This document shows, one piece after another, positions 1-6,006 of a stretch of 64,000 nucleotides of DNA. Origin of the DNA: Solirubrobacteraceae bacterium (lineage in GTDB: Bacteria; Actinomycetota; Thermoleophilia; Solirubrobacterales; Solirubrobacteraceae); assembly GCA_030447785.1 (NCBI GenBank), contig JAUJOF010000005.1:29351-93350 (forward strand), given 5' to 3'. The notes under the pieces are model-generated. The model was not told the DNA's origin, did not search any database, and worked only from the letters and a program-made list of their open reading frames with translations. Both the position numbers and the translations under genes were made by a program. Each line of letters opens with the position of its first letter. The stretch's first letter is position 1.

Positions 1-103
1 GCAGGCGATCCTCGCTGGAGGCCAGCACGGTGAAGGTGGCCAGCAGGGTGGCCGCCGCCATCGACAGGAGCACCGCGGTCTTGAGGAAGTCGATGAACCG
101 CAC
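1..103 (-). CDS. N-terminus of a membrane protein (partial)
   Basis: The window edge cuts this minus-strand gene. It starts at a GTG at 101-103, and an in-frame TAG lies only three codons upstream, so no longer start is available. The visible 34 residues hold a short polar start followed by one hydrophobic segment (about residues 8-27) and then a charged Ser-Glu-Asp-Arg stretch, as in a signal anchor or first membrane helix. No family can be recognised from so little. It lies downstream of otsB on the same strand, separated by the repeat at 123-200. Confidence 0.45.
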   Translation of the reverse strand, partial: MRFIDFLKTAVLLSMAAATLLATFTVLASSEDRL

Positions 104-122
104 CGGATACGCCTAGGGGGGC

Positions 123-200
123 GCGAGGCGGCCAGCCGGGGCGAGCGCAGCGAGCCGTGGGACGTGGGCGCCCAGGTCGCGAGGGCGACCCATGCTCCTA
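123..200. repeat. Dispersed structured repeat, copy 1
   Basis: About 80 bp nearly shared with 41754-41834, in the same orientation. Shared blocks include gaggcggcca, gcgagccgtggga and cccaggtcgcg. Read on the minus strand it begins with the TAG stop codon of otsB, then a small hairpin (GTCGC-CCTC-GCGAC), then an inverted GCTCGCTGCGCTCGC-type segment. In the second copy the hairpin arms are kept while the loop differs, so an RNA structure is plausible. Possible roles are a transcription end signal or a REP-like element. Confidence 0.65.
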
Positions 201-1004
201 GGCGTCCACCAGGGCCCGCAACAGTCCGCGCACGCCCAAGGGCCCCTCGACCAGCGCGTCGGCCGCCTCCTCGAGGCCGGGCGGGGTCTCGTCGGAGCGC
301 ACGCCGATGCACACCGCCCCCTCCAGGCGGCCGTCCTCGACCAGCGCGCGCAGGCGCTCGAAGGCGTCCAGGTCGGTGAGGTCGTCGCCGACGTACAGCG
401 CGCGGTGCACCGCGCGCTCCTCCAGCAGGCGCTCGATCCCGCGCCCCTTGTCCAGGGGCACCGGGGGACGTACCTCCAGCACCTTGCGACCCCAGTGGGT
501 GAACAGGCCGGCCTGCTCGGCCTGGTCGCCCACGGCGCATATCGCCCGCTGGGCGGCATCTTCGTCGGGCGCCCCCCGCCAGTGGAAGGCGGCGATCCCG
601 CGCTTGTCCTCCCGGCGCACCCGCAGTCGGTGCAGCTGGTCGGTCCACGCGCCGTCGGCGAACCGGCGCACCCGGTCGGCCCACTGCTCGACCTCGGGAT
701 CGAGCTGCACGCGCGTACCTCCCGGAGCCAGGAGCTCGGCACCGTGGCTGCCCACGTAGGCGATGGAGCCCAGCGACACGATCCGCCGCGCGACGGTGGC
801 CTCGCGGCCGCTGACGCAGCCCACCAGGCCGTAGCGGCGGGCCACCGCGATGAGCTGCGCGCGGGTGGGCTCGGGCACCTGCGCATCGTCGGCGTGGCGC
901 ACGATGGGGGCCAGCGTGCCGTCCACGTCGAGCAGCACGGCGGCACGGGCGGGTTCCGCGCGCAGGGGCTGGAGGGCCTCGGCGAGCGTGACTTGGGCGG
1001 ACAC
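198..1004 (-). CDS. otsB: Trehalose-6-phosphate phosphatase
   Basis: Removes phosphate from trehalose 6-phosphate, the last step of the OtsA-OtsB route to the osmoprotectant trehalose. It is a 268-residue HAD-fold protein, the usual size. The nucleophile motif DVDGT sits at residues 26-30, the second HAD Ser is in the SGRE stretch near residue 64, and the Mg-binding GDDLTD motif is near residue 205. The start is GTG at 1004. It is divergent from the TSUP genes with only 17 bp between the starts, so the promoters must overlap. The partner otsA is not in the window. The stop codon is part of the repeat at 123-200. Confidence 0.9.
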   Translation of the reverse strand: MSAQVTLAEALQPLRAEPARAAVLLDVDGTLAPIVRHADDAQVPEPTRAQLIAVARRYGLVGCVSGREATVARRIVSLGSIAYVGSHGAELLAPGGTRVQLDPEVEQWADRVRRFADGAWTDQLHRLRVRREDKRGIAAFHWRGAPDEDAAQRAICAVGDQAEQAGLFTHWGRKVLEVRPPVPLDKGRGIERLLEERAVHRALYVGDDLTDLDAFERLRALVEDGRLEGAVCIGVRSDETPPGLEEAADALVEGPLGVRGLLRALVDA

Positions 1005-1021
1005 GCCTCTAGTATGGCCGC

Positions 1022-1384
1022 ATGCCCTCCCGGCGAACCCTCACGCTGGCGGGCGTGGGGACGCTGGCGGGACTGTTCAGCGGTCTGTTCGGCATCGGCG
1101 GCGGGATCGTCCTGGTGCCGCTGCTCATCCTCGTGCTGCGTTTCGGCGAGCGCGAGGCCACCGGCACCTCTCTGGCCGCGATCGTCCTGATCGCAGCAGT
1201 GGCGGCAGGCGTCCAAGGCCTCTACGGCAACGTCCGCCTCGTCGAGGCGACGCTGGTCGGAGTGCCCGCGGTGGGCGGCGTGCTGGCCGGCACATGGCTG
1301 CAACAGCGCGTTCCCACGCGCGCGATCTCCCTGCTCTTCGCGGCTTTGCTCGTCGCCTCGGCGGTCGAGCTGGTGCTGGGCTAG
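1022..1384 (+). CDS. Half-size TauE/SafE (TSUP) permease, first half
   Basis: A 120-residue membrane protein of the TauE/SafE (DUF81) family, whose members export sulfite, sulfoacetate and similar organosulfur anions. Family proteins are usually about 250 residues with two repeated halves, each with a glycine-rich LG-x-GGG loop. This one carries a single copy (GIGGG at residues 24-28) and about four hydrophobic segments, so it is one half. The second half is the next gene, four bases downstream in a different frame. The two presumably assemble as a heterodimer. A recent split of a full-length gene is the alternative. Confidence 0.8.
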   Translation: MPSRRTLTLAGVGTLAGLFSGLFGIGGGIVLVPLLILVLRFGEREATGTSLAAIVLIAAVAAGVQGLYGNVRLVEATLVGVPAVGGVLAGTWLQQRVPTRAISLLFAALLVASAVELVLG

Positions 1385-1388
1385 CGCG

Positions 1389-1763
1389 GTGTTCGAGGCG
1401 GTGGGGGTGGGCCTGGTGGCGGGACTGGCCGCCGGGATGCTCGGGGTCGGCGGGGGTGCCCTGATCGTCCCCGGCCTGGTGGTCTTCCTCGGCCTGAGCC
1501 AGGTCGAGGCCGAGGCGACCTCGCTCCTGGCCATCGTGCCCACCGCCCTCGTCGGAGCCTGGCGTCAGCATCGCTACGGCAACGTGCGCCTGCACGACGG
1601 CTTGCGCCTGGGGGTGCTCGCGGTGAGCGGCGCGATCGTCGGCGTCGTGCTGGCCAACATCCTTCCGGTCCGAGCGCTGGAGCTCGCCTTCGCGGCGCTG
1701 CTGGTGGTCGTCGCCGCCCGCCTCGCGCGCGACGCGTTGCGCTCGGCTCCGGAGTCGGCGTAA
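1389..1763 (+). CDS. Half-size TauE/SafE (TSUP) permease, second half
   Basis: A 124-residue partner of the preceding gene and also a single DUF81 repeat, with GVGGG at residues 19-23 followed by hydrophobic helices and a short charged tail. It starts at GTG 1389, four bases after the upstream stop and in another frame, so the two are translationally coupled. Both halves share a Y-G-N-V-R motif before a hydrophobic segment, which supports origin by duplication. Together the two lengths equal one normal TSUP exporter. The substrate cannot be inferred. Confidence 0.8.
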   Translation: MFEAVGVGLVAGLAAGMLGVGGGALIVPGLVVFLGLSQVEAEATSLLAIVPTALVGAWRQHRYGNVRLHDGLRLGVLAVSGAIVGVVLANILPVRALELAFAALLVVVAARLARDALRSAPESA

Positions 1764-1780
1764 CGACTTGCCGTTCCTGC

Positions 1781-2773
1781 GTGGTTGTGGCACACGCCGT
1801 GGCTGACTGCTCACCGAGAAAGGAGGAAGGTGGGCGGCGTGACGGACGTGGGCCCTTCTACCCTTGCCGGGCGATCGCAGAAGGGCCCAGCCCCTTCTCA
1901 GGTGGCGCTGGGCAGTGGGGCGTGCTGGATCGACGGCAGCTTATGGCCGGTGGCTTGAGCTCGGGCGCGATCGAACATTGGGTGCGCACCGGGCGGTTGC
2001 GGCGCCTGTACCGAGGGGTCTACGCCTTCGGCCACGCGCAACTGCGTAGCGAGGGACGGTGGATGGCGGCGGTGTTGGCCGGCGGACCCGGCGCCGTGCT
2101 CAGCCACCGCGACGCTGCGGCCCTGTGGGAGCTGCTCCGCCCGCCGCGCCGCACGCTCATCGACGTGACCACGCCGCAGCGCTCGAGAAAGCGCGTCGCC
2201 GGCATCGACCTCCACCGCACAAGACAGCTGCCTGCTTCCTCGGTGACCATGCGACGCAACATCCCGGTGACCACGATCGCGCGGACGCTGCTCGATCTGG
2301 CCGACGTCGCCCCGCTCCATCACCTGCGCCGGGCGGTCGACGAGGCCCGTCGCCGGGGCTGGCTCAACCGCCGCCAGCTCGACCAGGTGCTGCGCAGCGA
2401 AGCTCCGGGTCGCCGCGGCGCCCGGCAGCTGTACGAGCTCCTCGGTCGCGACCGTCCTATCGCCCTGACCCGTTCGGACCTGGAGGAGCGCTTCCTCGGT
2501 CTTGTCGAGCAGGCGGGACTGCCCGCCCCGCTGGTCAACGCGAAGCTCCTGGGCAGGGAGCGCGACTTCGTGTGGCCCGCTCAGCGCCTGGTCGTCGAGG
2601 TCGACAGCTTCGAGTACCACCGCACCCCGGAGCGCTTCGAGGATGACCGCGCCCGCGACCGGACGCTGACCGTCGCCGGCTGGCGCGTCGCGCGGATCAC
2701 CGACCAGGCGCTCGAGCACGAGCCCCACGCCGTCGCGGCGGACCTGCGGCTTCTCGTAAAGCGCCCCGGGTAG
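1781..2773 (+). CDS. AbiEi-type/DUF559 protein
   Basis: Resembles the actinobacterial family that joins an AbiEi-antitoxin-like winged-helix N-terminus (GQWGV...RRQL...GLSSGAI, then LYRGVYAFGH) to a C-terminal DUF559 domain of PD-(D/E)XK nuclease fold (VVEVDSFEYH near residue 270). The cognate AbiEii toxin is not adjacent, as is usual for these orphan proteins, and their role is unsettled. The N-terminus is uncertain. The best Shine-Dalgarno (aaggagg at 1820-1826) precedes GTG codons at 1830 and 1839 in a different frame, which encodes a plausible N-terminus before losing homology near 1905. This suggests a frameshift there; otherwise the real start is near 1900. Confidence 0.65.
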   Translation: MVVAHAVADCSPRKEEGGRRDGRGPFYPCRAIAEGPSPFSGGAGQWGVLDRRQLMAGGLSSGAIEHWVRTGRLRRLYRGVYAFGHAQLRSEGRWMAAVLAGGPGAVLSHRDAAALWELLRPPRRTLIDVTTPQRSRKRVAGIDLHRTRQLPASSVTMRRNIPVTTIARTLLDLADVAPLHHLRRAVDEARRRGWLNRRQLDQVLRSEAPGRRGARQLYELLGRDRPIALTRSDLEERFLGLVEQAGLPAPLVNAKLLGRERDFVWPAQRLVVEVDSFEYHRTPERFEDDRARDRTLTVAGWRVARITDQALEHEPHAVAADLRLLVKRPG

Positions 2774-2784
2774 GGAAGAAGCTC

Positions 2785-3435
2785 GTGCCCTCCCACAAGG
2801 ACGTTGTCGCCGCCCTGCTGGAGCGCCACGGCACCACCTACGCGGGCGAGGCGGGGATCCCGCTGGGCTCGGATGCTGGACCGAGCGGGCTGTGGCGGCT
2901 GCTGTGGCTGTCGCTGTAGCTCAGCGCCCGCATCTGCGCCGACCTCGCCGTGCGGGGCGCGCGGGCCCTGGCCGACGAGGGATGGACGAGCGCCCGGAAG
3001 CTCGCCGACTCCACCTGGGAGCGCCGAGCCAAGGTGCTCAACGAGGCGGGCTCCGCCCGTTACGACGAGCGCACCGCGACCATGCTCGGGGAGACGGCCG
3101 AGCTTGATGGGCGAGCGCTACCGCGGCGACCTGCGCCGCCTGCGCGACGAGGCCGCTCGCGACCCCGCCCGCGAGCTGCTCGAGGAGTGCAAGGGAATCG
3201 GCGACGTGGGGGTGGACATCTTCTTCCGCGAGGTGCAGGGGGAGTGGCAGGAGCCGCGTCCCTTCCTGGGCGAGCGCGCGCTGCGCTCCGCGGGCAGGCT
3301 CGACCTGCCCGCGGACTTCAAACGCCTCGCCAAGCTGGCCGGGGACTCCCCCTTCGACACCGTCCGCCCGGCGCCGCGCGCGTGCGCGCCGAGCTGGCCG
3401 GCGACCACGACGAGATCCGCGACGGAGCGGCGTAG
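2785..3435 (+). pseudogene. Decayed helix-hairpin-helix endonuclease/glycosylase-like gene
   Basis: The remnants read as an HhH endonuclease-III-like protein. The pieces are an N-terminal part starting at GTG 2785 (KDVVAALLERHG), then LSARICADLAV after an in-frame TAG at 2917-2919, then GDLRRLRDEA...CKGIGDVGVDIF (the HhH hairpin) after a frameshift near 3105, and finally VRAELAGDHDEIRDG after a second shift near 3370. A nonsense codon plus two frame changes make a functional protein unlikely. The original stop (3433-3435) lies inside the tRNA-Sec fragment, so the gene ended against the attachment site. Loss could follow insertion of the neighbouring element. Confidence 0.7.
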
Positions 3436-3484
3436 GAGTCGAACCTACCCACCGGGGGGTCGCCCCGGCCGACCGGCTTTGAAG
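3423..3484 (-). tRNA. Truncated tRNA-Sec 3' half, probable attL
   Basis: On the minus strand this reads as the 3' half of a selenocysteine tRNA: anticodon loop CTTCAAA (anticodon TCA, plus-strand 3478-3484), a long GC-rich variable arm, a T-arm GTAGG-TTCGACT-CCTAC, an 8-nt acceptor strand GCCGCTCC and a G discriminator at 3423. The matching 5' acceptor (GGAGCGGC) is absent upstream, and the 5' arm of the anticodon stem does not pair. The gene is therefore cut in the anticodon loop, the usual crossover point of tyrosine integrases, next to the integrase gene. I did not find a restored tRNA-Sec at the right side. Confidence 0.6.
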
Positions 3485-3543
3485 TGCCACCAGTCCCGTT
3501 GCGACCCGGCCGTTTGCAGCGGTCCCGTGTCGCTGAGTTGCGC

Positions 3544-4782
3544 TCAGTTGCGCTGCAAGTCGCCGTTTCGGGACACGAGCGGGGACACGGCATCGCCGCG
3601 GAAGGCGCCCGACAGGCGCGCCGCGTCATCGGCGCCCGGGCGGTGGTGGACGTAGCGCATCGTCGTGGTCACGTGAGCATGGCCGAGCATCGCCTGCACG
3701 TCGCTCAGCGGGAACGCACGCACCGCGACGCTGCCGAAGCAGTGGCGCAGGTCGTGGAAGCGGATCCGACGCAGCCCGGCTGCCTCGAGCGCGGCGTGGT
3801 AGCGCTCGGTCAGGCGGTAGTGGTCTAGGTGCTCGCCGACCGTCGAGCAGAACACCAGGTCGTCCTCGGCGGTGAAGTGCTCGCGGCGGCTGAGGCGGTC
3901 CAGCGGCCCTACCAGCTCGGCCACGAGCGGCACGCTGCGCACCTTCCCGCTCTTGGGCGCCTTCTCAGCCTTCGCGGCCTTGCTCCACGCCCGGCGGACG
4001 TGGACGCGCTGGCCGGCGAAGTCGATGTCACGCCAGCGCAGCGCCAGCAGCTCGCCGAGGCGCAGCCCGGTCATCGCCGCGGTCAGGTAGAGCGTGGCGT
4101 CTTGCTCGTCGGCTGCCGCACGCGCCAGGGCGGCCAGCTCGCCGGCATCGAAGGTGTCGAACTCGCCGCTGTAGCGCACGGTGGGGCGGTCGACCAGCTC
4201 GGCGCTGGCCGGGTTGCGCTCGAGGCCGTGCTCGCGCACCGCGTGCCTGAACACGCCGTGGGCGACGGTCAGGTGGCGCACGACGGTCCGCGGCGACAGC
4301 GGCTTGGCCGAGTCGCCTGCTCGGGTGCGTCCTCGCGACGTGCTCAGCAGCTGGTCTCGCAGCTTGGCCACGTCGCGCGGCGTGATGGACACCACCGGGC
4401 GCTCGCCCCAGCGCGGGAGCAGGTAGCGCTCGATGCTGAGGCGGTAGTCGTGCACGGTCGCGTACTCGCGGCCCTTGACGTGCTCGACGTGGCGCAGGAA
4501 CCCCGCCGCGGCGTCGGCGAACGTGGCGCCGTCGGGCTGGTGGTCGTAGGCGCCCTCGCCCACCCTGCGCCGCTCTGCGGCGAGGAGGTCCGCGAGCGCG
4601 TCGTGGGCCTGGCGCTTGGTCAGGGCGCCCGCGGGCGGCTTGCCGCCGCCCAGGTGGGCAGCGGCGAGCCGGCGGGTGGTCTGCTCGGGCTCGCGCCCGG
4701 GCACGCGGGTCTTGACGTACCAGACCGGCCCCTCGCGCAGCTCGCGCCGCACGAGGTGACCGGTGACCCGGTGGGCAGCCAT
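3544..4782 (-). CDS. int: Phage-type tyrosine integrase
   Basis: Site-specific recombinase that integrates the element. At 412 residues it has an N-terminal arm-binding region, a SAM-like core-binding domain (about residues 85-190) and a catalytic domain. The catalytic residues are visible: Arg in TGLRLGELL (about 243), the HDLRH box (about 342), His in GHAHVTTT and the Tyr nucleophile in MRYVHH (about 374). It lies 60 bp from the tRNA-Sec fragment, the normal arrangement for a tRNA-targeting integrase. Its ATG overlaps the stop of the upstream small gene (TGATG), so it is read at the end of a coupled gene string. Confidence 0.93.
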   Translation of the reverse strand: MAAHRVTGHLVRRELREGPVWYVKTRVPGREPEQTTRRLAAAHLGGGKPPAGALTKRQAHDALADLLAAERRRVGEGAYDHQPDGATFADAAAGFLRHVEHVKGREYATVHDYRLSIERYLLPRWGERPVVSITPRDVAKLRDQLLSTSRGRTRAGDSAKPLSPRTVVRHLTVAHGVFRHAVREHGLERNPASAELVDRPTVRYSGEFDTFDAGELAALARAAADEQDATLYLTAAMTGLRLGELLALRWRDIDFAGQRVHVRRAWSKAAKAEKAPKSGKVRSVPLVAELVGPLDRLSRREHFTAEDDLVFCSTVGEHLDHYRLTERYHAALEAAGLRRIRFHDLRHCFGSVAVRAFPLSDVQAMLGHAHVTTTMRYVHHRPGADDAARLSGAFRGDAVSPLVSRNGDLQRN

Positions 4783-5045
4783 CAGGCGGCCTCGCGGGCC
4801 GGGCGCGGCTCGTCAGGCGGCCAGCCGATGACGTCGAGGATGTCCAGGCCCTCGCGGGCGATCGCAACGGCGTTCTGCACGTCGCTGGACAGCGCGCCGA
4901 CCGGCCAGGGCGCAACGGTCGCCAGGCGCTCGATCTCGCGGATCGCGTGCTTCAGATCCGTCGCGGCGGCGTTCATCATCGCGCGACGAACCACCTCGGC
5001 CTGCTCGGCGGTGAGGGTGACGGTGACTGCGGCGGTCGCGGTCAT
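4782..5045 (-). CDS. Small mobile-element protein, unknown function
   Basis: 87 residues with no recognised family. The N-terminus is Thr/Val/Ala-rich (TVTLTAEQAEVVRRAM), and the middle is predicted helical (AATDLKHAIREIERLA). The C-terminus is Pro/Glu/Arg-rich. It overlaps the upstream gene (ATGA at 5042-5045) and the integrase start, so it is co-translated with int. Its position and size would suit an accessory or recombination directionality role, but nothing in the sequence demonstrates it. Confidence 0.7.
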   Translation of the reverse strand: MTATAAVTVTLTAEQAEVVRRAMMNAAATDLKHAIREIERLATVAPWPVGALSSDVQNAVAIAREGLDILDVIGWPPDEPRPAREAA

Positions 5046-5359
5046 GCCGCCACCCCGTTCGCACGCATCCGGGCGTCCATGTTGCGCCTGTTGGCGTGGC
5101 TGAGATCGAAGATCGACTCAGCTCGCGCTTCCTGTTCGCGGAGGACGAGCCCCACCCGTGTGAGTACGTCGTCGGGGTGGACGTAGGCCCGCTCGAGAGC
5201 CGTGCGGACGGTCGCCTCGAGGAGGTCGAGCACGGCCTCAGCGGCGTAGTTGTCGGTCTCGATGTTCACGCGCTCGCAGTTGAGGCAGTGCTTCTCCGCG
5301 TTGAGCGTGTTGGTCGCGACGCCGCATCCGTCGCAGCGACTAGGGGTGGTCGTGGGCAT
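5042..5359 (-). CDS. Small zinc-ribbon protein
   Basis: 105 residues. The N-terminus carries two Cys pairs (CDGC at residues 9-12 and CLNC about 15 residues later), which would form a zinc ribbon. The rest is acidic and helical (LDLLEATVRTALERAY...DDVLTRVGLVLREQEAR). It starts at ATG 5359 and overlaps the downstream gene by 4 bp. It is one of several Cys-pair proteins in this element and probably binds nucleic acid or a protein partner, but no family is recognised. Confidence 0.7.
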   Translation of the reverse strand: MPTTTPSRCDGCGVATNTLNAEKHCLNCERVNIETDNYAAEAVLDLLEATVRTALERAYVHPDDVLTRVGLVLREQEARAESIFDLSHANRRNMDARMRANGVAA

Positions 5360-5362
5360 GGT

Positions 5363-5812
5363 CTACGCCTCCACCGGCTCGCGGTTGCCGTCGGCCTGGT
5401 CGAGGATCGCCTCGCACCTCTCGCACAGGTCAGCCGCCTGGCGCAGCTCGGCGCTCGACGGGCCACCCTCCTCGCCGAGCCGATCGTGCTGCGCGTGAAG
5501 CGCCGAGCGGGCGACTCGCGTGAGGGCCGGGTTTGAACGAACAGCCTTGAGCTCCACGGGGGAGCCATCCAAGGCGCAGCCCAACTGATCGACCAGCGCG
5601 TCGAGTGCGCGCATATCCGCTCGGGCGTCGTCCAGCTTTGCGAAGTGGCTGGCCCCGTCATCCCCGAGCACGTCCGAGGTCGCATAGTCGACGGAGTTCG
5701 CCGCGCTGCCAAGCAGCGAGAGCGCAGACTCTCGCAAGGCGTCGGCCAGGCCGCCCTTGACGGTGGCGCGATCGCCGGTGATGGTCAGGTGCGGCATGTG
5801 GACATCCGGCAT
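5363..5812 (-). CDS. Hypothetical mobile-element protein
   Basis: 149 residues, unrecognised. The ATG at 5812 has a good Shine-Dalgarno (AAGGAG) eight bases upstream; the frame is open further upstream, but that stretch is proline/arginine-rich non-coding sequence. The protein is mostly predicted helix, with a CERC pair near the C-terminus (ADLCERCEAILDQ). It ends three bases before the start of the next gene. It lies directly after the tape-measure gene, but nothing ties it to virion assembly. About 170 bp upstream of it hold no gene, only a small CCCAC/GTGGG hairpin. Confidence 0.65.
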   Translation of the reverse strand: MPDVHMPHLTITGDRATVKGGLADALRESALSLLGSAANSVDYATSDVLGDDGASHFAKLDDARADMRALDALVDQLGCALDGSPVELKAVRSNPALTRVARSALHAQHDRLGEEGGPSSAELRQAADLCERCEAILDQADGNREPVEA

Positions 5813-6006
5813 GGTGGGCTCCTTCGGTCGGTTGTGACGCCGAGGGTGCCGCCGGTCGGTGAGGGCGAGAACGCGCCCCTGTCGGGTAGCGTTTCGCTCG
5901 CGCCGGGGGTTGCGGCCCTCGGTGCCACGGGGCGGGCCGTTCGCGCGGCGCCGCCCCACTTTTGTGTGGGTACGTCGGGCACCCTACGCCGCCTCGGCGA
6001 GCTTGT

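Noticed and set aside
1125-1814. Minus-strand frame opposite the TSUP genes
   Set aside because: High-GC antisense frame with Gln/His/Arg-rich, low-complexity translation and no recognisable domain.
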